A DNA stretch of 12,505 bases from Planctomycetota bacterium (GCA_023150495.1 JAKLKT010000036.1:1-12505), one strand, 5' to 3'. Positions 4,991 to 12,091 are shown, numbered from the stretch's first letter. The notes: generated by a model from the letters alone, not told the origin. A program made the numbers and translations.

Positions 4991-6883
4991 TCACGAACGG
5001 TCGGCGGGCTTGCGGATGCCGAGCTTCTTCATCCGCGACGCGAGCGTGTTCGGGTTGAGGCCGAGGAGCCGCGCCGCGCCCTTCGCGCCCGAGACCTTCC
5101 ATCCCGCGGCGTCGAGCGCGCGCACGATGTTTCGCCGCTCGAGGTCCTCGACCTCCGTGACCGTGAGCACGCGGTCATCGCACGCGGGAGCCGCGACCGG
5201 CGCCGCGGCCTCGGGAAGCGCGCGGTCGAGGTTCAGCGTGCGCCCGTCCCTCGACGTGATGAGCGCCCGCTCGATCACGTTCTGGAGCTCGCGCACGTTG
5301 CCCGGCCAGTCGTAGCGCCGGAGCCGCGCCCTGTCGTCCGGCGAGAGGGCGGCCGCCTCCTGTCCCCGCTTCCTTGCGAAGCCGCGCGCGAAGGTCTCGG
5401 CAAGCAGGACGACGTCCTCGCCGCGCTCGCGCAGCGGCGGGAGGTGGAGCGGGAAGACGTTCAGCCGGTAGAGCAGGTCCGTGCGGAACGCGCCCTCCTT
5501 CGCCATCGTCCCGAGATCGCGATTCGTGGCCGCCACGACGCGCACGTCGACACGGACGGTGCGCGCGCTGCCGAGCGGCTCGAACTCGCCCTCCTGGAGG
5601 ACGCGCAGGAGCTTCGCCTGGAGCTCGGGGGGCATCTCGCCGACCTCGTCGAGGAAGATCGTCCCCTTGTCCGCCAGCTTGAAGCGCCCGTCGCGGCGCT
5701 GGAGCGCGCCCGTGAACGCCCCCTTCTCGTGGCCGAAGAGCTCGCTCTCCTGGAGGTTGACGGGGATCGCCGCGCAGTTGACCGCGATGAACGGCCTGTC
5801 GGCGCGCGGGCTCCTCCGGTGGATCGCGCGCGCGACCAGCTCCTTGCCCGTGCCGGTCTCGCCGGTGAGAAGGACGGTCGCGTCCGTCGCCGCCACGCGC
5901 TCGACGTCCGCGAGCGCCTGCCGCAGCGCGGGGCTCTGGCCCACGATCTCGTCGAACCCGTGCAGCTCGTCGATCTCCGCGCGAAGGTAGCGGAGCCGCT
6001 CCTCGGCCTCGAGCCGCTCGTTGCCGTCGCGGAGGATGAGCGTGAAGTACGCGCGCCCCTGCACCTCGAACCGCGAGAGCGTGGCCTCCGCGGCGAAGGT
6101 CTCGCCCGTCCCCCGCGCCCCCTCGATCCCGTCCGGGATCCAGATCGAACGCTTCCCCTCGGGCTGGCGCTCCAGCTCGGCGATGAGGTAGGCGAGCTTG
6201 CCCTTCGCCGCCCGCGTCACGAACGCGTCGGTGCCCATGAGCTTCCCCGCGTCGCACCGGAACACGCGCTCCGCCGCCGGGTTCATGCCGGTGACCCGGA
6301 GGTCGCCGTCGATCTCGACGATCGCGTCCATCGCGCTGTCGAAGAGCGCCGAGAGCCGCCGCTCCCGCTCGCGCAGGTCGCGGTCGCGGCGCAGCCGGCG
6401 CAGCTCGGCCGCCGCGCGCCCGGCGAAGATCCGGAAGATCGCGAGGACGCGCTCGTCCTCGTCCATCGGCTTGTCGTCGAGGACGGCGAGGTGGCCGAGC
6501 AGCCGCCCGTCGGTGTCGAGCAGCGGCACGCCGAGGTAGGAGACCGCGCCGAGCGGCACGAGGTCCAGGTCGGCCGGGTAGAGCTCCACGACGCGGTCCG
6601 GCACGAGCACGAGGCGGCACTCCTCGACGACCCTCTCGCACGCGGTGCCCTCGATCCCGTACTCGTAGTCCCGGATGTAGCGGTCCCCGGCCCAGAACGA
6701 GAGGGCGCGCAGGCGGCGCCCCTCCCCGATCCACTCGGTGACCCAGGCGCATCTCTTGCCCGTCGCGCGCGCGAGGTGGAGGGCGAGCGCGTCGAAGAAG
6801 GCCTCGCCCGTCTCGGGGGCGGTGCCCTCGACGATCGCGCGGAGCGTCCGCGGGTCGAGCGAGGTGTCCTCCCTGCCGGCCAT
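4991..6883 (-). CDS. Sigma-54-dependent transcriptional activator (GAF-PAS-AAA+-Fis)
   Basis: 630 residues. Domains in order: GAF (about 25-165, with YEYGIEGTACERVV and SYLGVPL typical of the family), a linker helix, PAS (about 174-290), AAA+ (about 311-555) and a Fis-type helix-turn-helix (about 580-623). AAA+ motifs are complete: Walker A GETGTGKE (341-348), the sigma-54-contacting GHEKGAFTGA (384-393), Walker B GTIFLDEVGE (407-416), arginine region FRTDLLYRLNVFP (466-478) and sensor II WPGNVREL (526-533). It should hydrolyse ATP to open sigma-54 promoters. There is no receiver domain, so it responds to a ligand or redox cue through GAF/PAS; C82 and C89 in the GAF domain are possible but untested sensors. 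The C-terminus (LNPNTLASRMKKLGI) resembles FhlA. The likely target is the next gene, OsmC. A promoter and near-leaderless start lie just upstream. Confidence 0.96.
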   Translation of the reverse strand: MAGREDTSLDPRTLRAIVEGTAPETGEAFFDALALHLARATGKRCAWVTEWIGEGRRLRALSFWAGDRYIRDYEYGIEGTACERVVEECRLVLVPDRVVELYPADLDLVPLGAVSYLGVPLLDTDGRLLGHLAVLDDKPMDEDERVLAIFRIFAGRAAAELRRLRRDRDLRERERRLSALFDSAMDAIVEIDGDLRVTGMNPAAERVFRCDAGKLMGTDAFVTRAAKGKLAYLIAELERQPEGKRSIWIPDGIEGARGTGETFAAEATLSRFEVQGRAYFTLILRDGNERLEAEERLRYLRAEIDELHGFDEIVGQSPALRQALADVERVAATDATVLLTGETGTGKELVARAIHRRSPRADRPFIAVNCAAIPVNLQESELFGHEKGAFTGALQRRDGRFKLADKGTIFLDEVGEMPPELQAKLLRVLQEGEFEPLGSARTVRVDVRVVAATNRDLGTMAKEGAFRTDLLYRLNVFPLHLPPLRERGEDVVLLAETFARGFARKRGQEAAALSPDDRARLRRYDWPGNVRELQNVIERALITSRDGRTLNLDRALPEAAAPVAAPACDDRVLTVTEVEDLERRNIVRALDAAGWKVSGAKGAARLLGLNPNTLASRMKKLGIRKPADRS

Positions 6884-6889
6884 GAGCCG

Positions 6890-6918
6890 AATCTAGCGCG
6901 GCCGGGCTCAGCCGGCAA
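6890..6918 (-). promoter_or_regulatory. Predicted promoter of the sigma-54 activator gene, leaderless
   Basis: On the minus strand TTGCCG (6918-6913), a 17-base spacer and TAGATT (6895-6890) form a good vegetative promoter. The expected start is the A of the ATG at 6883, so the transcript would be leaderless, in line with the lack of a Shine-Dalgarno sequence before this gene. The site lies directly after the stop of the VOC gene, so the activator may be transcribed both from here and by read-through. Confidence 0.5.
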
Positions 6919-6920
6919 CC

Positions 6921-7331
6921 TCAGCCCCGGGCCGCGGATCCGTCCGGGCTCGCGAGGACGACGGTGTAGCCGTCGAGGTCCCGGAGCCAGCACTCCCAGT
7001 GGTTCGGGCCGCCGTCCCCCTCGGGCGGGTTCCGATGGCGCGGCAGGAGGACCTTCGCCTTCATCTCCTTCGCGCGCGCGACGGCCGCGTCGATGTCGTC
7101 GAGCTCGAACCACAGGAGCACCCCGTTGCCGTGCGGCCGGTCGCGGTCGCCGATCGAGCCGTGGTGGTCCTTCACGTCCCAGTGATGGAGCTGGAGGACG
7201 AGGGCGCCGTCCGCCGTCACGAGGCGCTCGTAGTTCGGGCCGCCGTGCGCGCTCCGGAGGCACAGGAGGCGCTGATACCACCGGCTGCTCTTCTCGACGT
7301 CGTCCACGGCGATCAGGGGTTGCGGCCGCAT
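6921..7331 (-). CDS. VOC-fold (glyoxalase/bleomycin-resistance/dioxygenase) protein
   Basis: 136 residues of the vicinal-oxygen-chelate superfamily. Visible features: an opening IAVDDVEKSSRWYQRLL (7-23), a first metal-ligand region with LQLHHWD (46-52), a second module opening WFELDDIDAAVARAKEM (74-90), and the closing HWECWLRDLDGYTVVLASP (111-129). H49 or H50 and E113 are candidate metal ligands. The superfamily covers glyoxalases, fosfomycin and bleomycin resistance proteins and dioxygenases; the reaction cannot be told from sequence. Start: GGGAGGGA (7335-7342) is a good ribosome site before the ATG. It lies 42 bases after the lipoprotein cyclophilin and 37 before the sigma-54 activator. 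Its leader is a G-rich, quadruplex-prone stretch containing a copy of the dispersed G/C-run element. Confidence 0.9.
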   Translation of the reverse strand: MRPQPLIAVDDVEKSSRWYQRLLCLRSAHGGPNYERLVTADGALVLQLHHWDVKDHHGSIGDRDRPHGNGVLLWFELDDIDAAVARAKEMKAKVLLPRHRNPPEGDGGPNHWECWLRDLDGYTVVLASPDGSAARG

Positions 7332-7373
7332 GCGTCCCTCCCGGGCCCCGGCCCCCGGAGCCCCCCCCGGATG

Positions 7374-8048
7374 CTACCTGACTTCGATCTGGGTCCTCAC
7401 CATCACGAGACGTTCGGTCGGCGGGCCTTCCTTCGTCCCCCGCCTCTCCAGCTCCCGGAGCGTCTCCATGCCCTCCACGACCTCGCCGAAGATCGTGTGC
7501 TTGCCGTCGAGATGCGGGATCGCGGCGAAGGTCAGGAAGAACTGGCTGCCGTCCGTGCGGGGCCTGGGCTTGTTCGCCATGGAGAGGAGGCCGCGCCGGT
7601 CGTGGCGCACGCGCGTGTCGATCTCGCTCGCGTACTGGTAGCCGGGGCCGCCGCTCCCGTCGCCGGCCGGGTCGCCGCCTTGCGCCATGAACCCCGGGAT
7701 CACGCGGTGGAAGGTGAGGCCGTCGTAGAAGCCGAGCCGCGCGAGGTAGATCGTGCTCGAGACGTGCATCGGCGCGACGTCGGGCATGAGCCTGATCCTC
7801 GCCGTGCCGACGTTCGTCTCGATCACCCAGAAATACGTGCGCGCGGGGTCGAAGAGGAACTCCGGGGGCTCCGGGAGGCGGAGCCGCCATCCATCCTTCG
7901 CGGTGTCGATGGCGGACTTCGTGATGAACGCGTCGCACTCCCCGACCGGGTCCGGCGGGGCCTTGGAGGAGCCCTGCGCCGGGTGGGACGGCTTGCTGCA
8001 GCCGACGGACGCGGCGACGACGACGAGGCTCGCGAGGAACCGAAGCAT
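7374..8048 (-). CDS. Lipoprotein cyclophilin-type peptidyl-prolyl isomerase
   Basis: 224 residues. The N-terminus, MLRFLASLVVVAASVGC, is a short lipoprotein signal with lipidated C17, followed by a Ser/Pro-rich linker, so the enzyme should be membrane-anchored outside the cytoplasm. The lipobox (SVGC) is slightly atypical. Cyclophilin motifs: FYDGLTFHRVI (107-117; R115), GFMAQGG (119-125), RTDGSQFFLTF (164-174) and HLDGKHTIFGEV (179-190), with His where the paralogue has Trp. By hand count about 100 of 150 aligned core residues match the cytoplasmic copy at 3569-4162, including the shared CDAFITKSAIDTAKDGW-type N-terminal stretch. GGAGG (8055-8059) is an ideal ribosome site. Role: folding of exported proteins is likely. 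Confidence 0.95.
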   Translation of the reverse strand: MLRFLASLVVVAASVGCSKPSHPAQGSSKAPPDPVGECDAFITKSAIDTAKDGWRLRLPEPPEFLFDPARTYFWVIETNVGTARIRLMPDVAPMHVSSTIYLARLGFYDGLTFHRVIPGFMAQGGDPAGDGSGGPGYQYASEIDTRVRHDRRGLLSMANKPRPRTDGSQFFLTFAAIPHLDGKHTIFGEVVEGMETLRELERRGTKEGPPTERLVMVRTQIEVR

Positions 8049-8100
8049 GGAGGACCTCCGTGGGGCCGGCCGCGGCTCCGTGCCGCCCGCCGGGTCGCAG

Positions 8101-8128
8101 AGTGTAACGCGGCCCGGCGGCCGCTCAA
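8101..8128 (-). promoter_or_regulatory. Predicted promoter of the lipoprotein cyclophilin gene
   Basis: On the minus strand TTGAGC (8128-8123), a 16-base spacer and TACACT (8106-8101) suggest a vegetative promoter. Transcription would start near 8094, giving a leader of about 46 bases with a GGAGG ribosome site. It lies in the 93-base gap after the crotonase gene, so this cyclophilin can begin a new unit. Confidence 0.4.
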
Positions 8129-8141
8129 CCGCCCCGCGGGC

Positions 8142-8909
8142 CTACGCTCCCGGCTGCGGCCAGCGCGGCTTCCGCTTCTCGAGGAACGCGGCGACGCCCT
8201 CGCGGAAGTCCGCGCTCATGCGGGCGTCCGCGTTCTCCTCGCATGCCTTCGCGAGGCCCTCGGCAAGCGGGAGGTGCGGGAGCGAGAGGAACACGCGCTT
8301 CGTGTGCGCGACCGCTCCCGGCCCCGCCTGCACGATCTCCTCCCCGAGCGCGCGCACGGAGGCCTCGAGATCGCGCGTCACCTGCCAGAGTCCGAGCCGC
8401 TCCGCCTCCGCCGCGTCGAGCTGCCGGCCCGTCAGGCAGAGGTCGCGCGCCACGCGCGCGTTCACCACGCCGAGCAGGAACTTCAGGACGATCGCGGGGA
8501 CGAAGCCGAGCCGCACCTCGGTGAAGCCGATCCGCGCCGCCGGCAGCGCGTAGGCGAAGTCGCACGCCGCGACGAGGCCCGCGCCGCCGCCGAGCGCGTG
8601 GCCGTTCACCGCCGCGACGACCGGCAGCGGGTGCTCCGCGACCATCCGGAACAGCTCCGCGAACGTGCGCGCGTCGGCGACCTGCTGCTCCCGCGCCGCC
8701 GAACGCATCTTCTGCAGGGCGGCGAGATCGGCGCCCGCGCTGAACGTGCCGCCGACGCCCGTGATCGCGATCACGCGCGCGTGGCCCGGCTGGCGCAGCG
8801 CGTCCTTGAGCGCGGCGACGAGCTCGGAGGAGAAGACGTTGCGCCGCTCGGGGCGGTTGAAGGTGATCCAGCGGACGGGCCCGGCGTCGCGGACGAGGAC
8901 GGGGTTCAT
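8142..8909 (-). CDS. Enoyl-CoA hydratase/isomerase family, 3-methylglutaconyl-CoA hydratase-like
   Basis: A 255-residue crotonase. Seen: ITFNRPERRN (15-24), the first oxyanion segment TFSAGADL (55-62), GHALGGGAGLVAACD (103-117) and FTEVRLGFVPAIV (129-141). The Glu at the Glu164 position of rat hydratase is kept (E131), but that at Glu144 is Gly (G111). The pattern GGGxGLxxACD...EVRLGxxPA is typical of LiuC-type methylglutaconyl-CoA hydratases, which make HMG-CoA in leucine breakdown. The start at 8909 overlaps the carboxyltransferase stop as ATGA, and this pairing (liuB-liuC order) supports the assignment. The frame runs open far upstream inside the carboxyltransferase gene but is not homologous there. 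Crotonase family is certain; substrate is inferred from context. Confidence 0.93.
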   Translation of the reverse strand: MNPVLVRDAGPVRWITFNRPERRNVFSSELVAALKDALRQPGHARVIAITGVGGTFSAGADLAALQKMRSAAREQQVADARTFAELFRMVAEHPLPVVAAVNGHALGGGAGLVAACDFAYALPAARIGFTEVRLGFVPAIVLKFLLGVVNARVARDLCLTGRQLDAAEAERLGLWQVTRDLEASVRALGEEIVQAGPGAVAHTKRVFLSLPHLPLAEGLAKACEENADARMSADFREGVAAFLEKRKPRWPQPGA

Positions 8910-10576
8910 GTCTGGAACACCCCCGTGCGCAGCGGCTCGAGGTCGGTCCGGTGCGCGGCGCACTCGAGCGCGACGGAGAGGAACCGGCGCGTCTCCCGCG
9001 GGTCGATGAGCGCGTCGATCCAGAGGCGCGACGCGGCGTAGAGCGGATCGGTCTCGCGCTCGTACTTCTCGCGCACCTCCTTGTAGAAGGCCTGCAGCTC
9101 CGCCTCGTCCACGGTCTCGCCCCGGCGCCTCAGCGACGCGGCGCGCACCTCCGTGATCGTCCCCGCCGCCTGCTCGGGGCCCATCACGCAGTAGCGCGCC
9201 TGCGGCCAGGCCGCGATGAACGCCGGGTCGTATGCCTTGCCGCACATCGCGTAGTGGCCCGCGCCGAACGAGCCGCCGAGGATCACGGTGATCTTCGGCA
9301 CGACCGAGTTCGACACCGCGTTCACCATCTTCGCGCCCGCGCGGATGATCCCCTCCTTCTCGGAGGCGGGCCCGACCATGAACCCGTTCACGTCGTGCAG
9401 GAACACGAGCGGGATCCGGTTCTGGTTGCAGTCGAGGATGAACCGCGCCGCCTTCTCGGCGGAGTCGCTGTAGATCACGCCGCCCATCTGCCAGGGCTTG
9501 CCGGGGTCGCGCACGTGCTGCTTCTGGTTCGCGACGATCCCGACCGACCATCCGTCGATCCGCGCGAAGCAGCAGACGATCGTCTTGCCGTAGGTCGCGC
9601 GGTACTCGGTGAACGCGCTCTGGTCGACGAGGCGCGCGATGACCTCGCGGACGTCGTACTCCTGCAGCGGGTCGCTGGGCACGATCGACGCGAGGTCCTC
9701 GGCCTCGAAGCGGGGGGGCGCGGGGGGGTCGCGGCGGAAGACGGGCGGCGGCGGGTGGCCGAGGGACGCCGCGATCGCCTGGATGCGCTTCAGGCACGAC
9801 GGGTCGTCCTTCTCGTGGAAGTCGATCGTGCCGGAGACCTCGGCGTGGAGCTTCGCGCCGCCGATCTCCTCCGCGGTGAACTTCTTCCCGACCGCCTTCG
9901 CGACGAGGTCGGGCCCCGCGAGGAAGAGGCCGCTCCCTTCCGTCATGAGCACGGTGTCGCACATGATCGGCAGGTAGGCGCCGCCCGCGACGCACATCCC
10001 CATGATCGCGGCGACCTGCGGGACGCCGTGCGCGCTCATCACGGCGTTGTTCCGGAAGACCCTGCCGAAGTCGTCCTGGTCGGGGAAGACCTCGTCCTGC
10101 ATCGGCAGGTTCACGCCCGCGCTGTCGACGAGGTAGATCGTCGGGAGCCGGCACTCGAGCGCGATCGTCTGGTTGCGGATCACCTTCTTCGCGGTCATCG
10201 GGAAGAAGGCGCCGCTCGCGACCGTCGCGTCGTTGGCGATCACCATGAACGGGCGCCCGGCGATCCGCGCGATCCCCGCGACGACGCCGGCGGCGGGCGC
10301 CTGGCCGTCGTACATCCCGGCGGCCGCGTGGACGCCGAGCTCGAGGAAGTCGTCCGTGAGATGCGCGATCCGCTCGCGCGCCGTGAGCCGCCCCTTCGCG
10401 TGCTGCGCGTCGATCCGCTTGGGGCCGCCGCCCTCCCGGGTCTTCTTCTCCTGCGTGCGGATCTTCACGAGCCTTTCGAGCACCATCTGGCGGTTGGCCT
10501 TCGCGGCGCCGTTGCTCGCGAGCTTGCTCTCGAACGGCTCGTGGGGGGTCTCGCTCACGGCGGGGGAGGTTAACAC
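8906..10576 (-). CDS. Acyl-CoA carboxylase carboxyltransferase (beta) subunit, MCC-like
   Basis: 556 residues, two crotonase-like carboxyltransferase domains. N-terminal half: GRLTARERI (62-70), VDSAGVNLPMQDEVFPD (150-166) and oxyanion segment CVAGGAYLP (195-203). C-terminal half: YDVREVIARLVD (307-318), GFMVG (398-402), GGSFGAGHYAMCGKAYDP (434-451) and MGPEQAAG (465-472). The partner would be a biotin-carrying alpha subunit, not encoded here. Best match in pattern is 3-methylcrotonyl-CoA carboxylase beta (leucine catabolism), with geranyl-CoA carboxylase or propionyl-CoA carboxylase as alternatives. An insertion near 351-364 (QKQHVRDPGKPWQM) separates it from classical MCC-beta. Start is GTG 10576, or GTG 10558; neither has a Shine-Dalgarno sequence and the 22-base gap before it is almost all G/C runs. 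It overlaps the crotonase gene by 4 bases. Confidence 0.94.
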   Translation of the reverse strand: MLTSPAVSETPHEPFESKLASNGAAKANRQMVLERLVKIRTQEKKTREGGGPKRIDAQHAKGRLTARERIAHLTDDFLELGVHAAAGMYDGQAPAAGVVAGIARIAGRPFMVIANDATVASGAFFPMTAKKVIRNQTIALECRLPTIYLVDSAGVNLPMQDEVFPDQDDFGRVFRNNAVMSAHGVPQVAAIMGMCVAGGAYLPIMCDTVLMTEGSGLFLAGPDLVAKAVGKKFTAEEIGGAKLHAEVSGTIDFHEKDDPSCLKRIQAIAASLGHPPPPVFRRDPPAPPRFEAEDLASIVPSDPLQEYDVREVIARLVDQSAFTEYRATYGKTIVCCFARIDGWSVGIVANQKQHVRDPGKPWQMGGVIYSDSAEKAARFILDCNQNRIPLVFLHDVNGFMVGPASEKEGIIRAGAKMVNAVSNSVVPKITVILGGSFGAGHYAMCGKAYDPAFIAAWPQARYCVMGPEQAAGTITEVRAASLRRRGETVDEAELQAFYKEVREKYERETDPLYAASRLWIDALIDPRETRRFLSVALECAAHRTDLEPLRTGVFQT

Positions 10577-10598
10577 AGGGGGGGCGGGGGGGCCGAGC

Positions 10599-11249
10599 CT
10601 ACGTCCTGACCCCGACCCAGAGGCCGTCTCCCAGGGGGACGATCACGCTCTGGAGCCCCTGGACCGTCGGGACGTGGTCGTTGAACGCGCGGACGTGGGG
10701 GACGTCCGGGTCCGTCGGGTTCCGGTCGAGGAGCTGCCCGAACGCGAACGCGTTGTCGGCCATCACGAGGCCTCCCGGCCGGAGGATCCGCATGCACTCA
10801 TCGAGGTAGAGGCGGTAGGAGGCCTTGTCGGCGTCGAGGAAGCAGGCGTCGGCGAAGCCGCCGGGGATCGTCTTCAGCACGTCCTTGCCCGCGCCGAGGT
10901 GGACCGCGACCTTCTTCGCGACGTCCGACCTCGCCACCCACTCCTTCGCGAACGCCGCGTGCTTCGGATCCACCTCGATCGTGAGGACCCTTCCGTCCGG
11001 CGGCAACGCGCGCGCCATCGAGATCGCGCTGTAGCCCGCGAGCGTGCCCACCTCGACCACCCGCTTCGCCCCTGCGGCCCGCAGGAGGATCTGGAGGAAC
11101 GCCGCCTGCGGGGGGTCGATCGAGATCGGGGGGATCCCCGCCTTCGCGGCGGAGACCCTGAGGTCGCGGAGGAAGGCGTCCTCCTGCGTCGTGCGCTCGG
11201 CGAGATAGCGGAAGTGCGCCTCGGTGACGACGGTCGCGTTCTCGGACAT
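10599..11249 (-). CDS. SAM-dependent O-methyltransferase, COMT/CCoAOMT type
   Basis: 216 residues of the class I methyltransferase family 3 (catechol/caffeoyl-CoA O-methyltransferase-like). Seen: an N-terminal helix pair, PPQAAFLQILLRAAGAKRVVEVGTLAGYSAISMA (46-79 in part) with SAM motif I VVEVGTLAG (64-72), acidic IEVDP (91-95), FLDADK (137-142; D139 a likely metal ligand) and MADNAF (163-168; D165, N166 metal ligands). The family transfers methyl from SAM to a hydroxyl of catechol-like acceptors using Mg2+; the acceptor here is unknown. Start at ATG 11249 has a -10 box only 8 bases away, so it should be nearly leaderless. It is 22 bases upstream of the carboxyltransferase, suggesting one operon, though no functional link to leucine catabolism is evident. 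Confidence 0.94.
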   Translation of the reverse strand: MSENATVVTEAHFRYLAERTTQEDAFLRDLRVSAAKAGIPPISIDPPQAAFLQILLRAAGAKRVVEVGTLAGYSAISMARALPPDGRVLTIEVDPKHAAFAKEWVARSDVAKKVAVHLGAGKDVLKTIPGGFADACFLDADKASYRLYLDECMRILRPGGLVMADNAFAFGQLLDRNPTDPDVPHVRAFNDHVPTVQGLQSVIVPLGDGLWVGVRT

Positions 11250-11257
11250 GGGTTGGG

Positions 11258-11286
11258 AGAGTAGCAGAGGAGGCTCCTGCTGTCCG
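11258..11286 (-). promoter_or_regulatory. Predicted promoter of the O-methyltransferase operon
   Basis: On the minus strand CGGACA (11286-11281), a 17-base spacer and extended -10 TGCTACTCT (11266-11258) form a vegetative promoter candidate. Expected start is about 11251, two bases before the ATG at 11249. The extended -10 has the same TGCTANNCT form as that of infA. Confidence 0.5.
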
Positions 11287-11418
11287 GCATCCGGCGCCGA
11301 CGCACCGGGCGCGACTGCGAGAGGAGCGGCGCGCGCCGGGCCCGCAGCCGCCTTCCCAGAATCTCCGCGCTCCGTCGCGTCCGCGCGGGGGTCTTCCCCG
11401 AATCCGCTCGTGAACGAT

Positions 11419-11452
11419 GAATATGGCCTTACAACATGGATATGGCCGTATC
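11419..11452 (+). promoter_or_regulatory. Twin operator-like repeats at the toxin-antitoxin start
   Basis: GAATATGGCCTTA (11419-11431) and GGATATGGCCGTA (11438-11450) match at 11 of 13 positions with a 19-base period, close to two helix turns. Both centre on GGCC. The second lies in GATATGGCCGTATC (11439-11452), palindromic at 12 of 14 bases. They overlap the antitoxin start codon in a locally AT-richer patch. Ribbon-helix-helix antitoxins repress their own operons by binding such tandem sites; that role is inferred. Confidence 0.5.
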
Positions 11453-11720
11453 TAGGGTCAAGTCCACCTACTCCATGGACGGCGAGACCGTGCGGACGCT
11501 CGACAGCCTCGCCCGCCGCTGGAAGGTGACCAAGTCCGAGGCGTTGCGGCGGGCCATCCAGATGGCGGCGGCAAGGGAGCCTCCCGGAGAAGCCCAGCTG
11601 AGGGCGCTTGAGGATGCCCAGCGATCGATGCGTCTTGCCAGGAAGGTCGCCGACGCGTGGCTCGAGGGCGCGCGGAGGGAGCGGCGGGCGGCGTCGCGGA
11701 GAGGTGAAGGTCCGAGGTGA
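11436..11720 (+). CDS. Ribbon-helix-helix antitoxin (VapB-like)
   Basis: 94 residues. Residues 8-45 look like a ribbon-helix-helix DNA-binding domain: strand VKSTYSMD, helix ETVRTLDSLARRW, turn KVT, helix KSEALRRAIQMAA. The remainder is helical and strongly basic at the end (RRERRAASRRGEG), the usual place for toxin binding. It overlaps the PIN-domain toxin gene by GTGA. Start is either ATG 11436 or ATG 11442; TACAAC at 11430-11435 would put transcription start exactly on 11442, so a leaderless shorter form is possible. No Shine-Dalgarno sequence is seen for either. The protein should neutralise the toxin and repress the pair. Confidence 0.8.
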   Translation: MDMAVSRVKSTYSMDGETVRTLDSLARRWKVTKSEALRRAIQMAAAREPPGEAQLRALEDAQRSMRLARKVADAWLEGARRERRAASRRGEGPR

Positions 11721-12091
11721 TCCACCTGGACACGAGCTTCCTCATCCGGGCCCTCGTATCCGGCTCCAGGGAGGACCGCGAGCTGCGGCGCTGGCTTGCG
11801 CGCGGGGAGACGCTGGCGATGAGCAGCGTCGCATGGACCGGGTTCCTCTGCGGCCCGGCGGAGCCCGAGGGGGTCGCCGCCGTGGCCCGGTTCGTGGAGG
11901 AGCGGGTACCGTTCGTCGAGGACGATGCCTCGCGAGCGGCGGACCTCTTCAACGCGTCGGGCAGGAGGCGCGGCTCGCTGCTCGACTGCATGATCGCCGC
12001 TGTCGCGCTCCGGTCCGACGCTCCGCTCGCCACGGCGAACCCGGCGGACTTCCGTCCGTTCGAGGGCGAAGGGCTCAGGCTCCTTCCCTGA
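11717..12091 (+). CDS. PIN-domain toxin (VapC-like) lacking the usual catalytic Glu
   Basis: 124 residues, the usual size of VapC. PIN-domain acidic residues: D5 (MIHLDTSFLIRAL), D90 (GSLLDCMIAAVAL) and D111 (ATANPADF). The second conserved acid, the Glu of the AWxEFLCGP motif (36-47 region), is Gly 42 here (AWTGFLCGP; codon GGG at 11840-11842, one base from GAG). VapC toxins are Mg2+-dependent ribonucleases cutting tRNA or rRNA, with the acids binding metal. Loss of this Glu would be expected to weaken or abolish activity. Start GTG 11717 overlaps the antitoxin stop as GTGA. Family is clear; activity is doubtful. Confidence 0.88.
   Translation: MIHLDTSFLIRALVSGSREDRELRRWLARGETLAMSSVAWTGFLCGPAEPEGVAAVARFVEERVPFVEDDASRAADLFNASGRRRGSLLDCMIAAVALRSDAPLATANPADFRPFEGEGLRLLP

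Noticed and set aside
4226..7381. A 3.1-kb open frame on the + strand that could read as a 1051-residue protein
   Set aside because: It runs antisense to the OsmC, sigma-54 activator and VOC genes, which have full family motifs. Its translation is an Arg/Glu/Leu/Ala-rich string without domains, the usual mirror of codon bias at 70% GC.
8142..10154. A long minus-strand frame that would fuse 415 extra residues to the crotonase
   Set aside because: The upstream part overlaps the carboxyltransferase gene in another frame and is low-complexity. The crotonase family starts at the ATG at 8909, which forms a tidy ATGA overlap.
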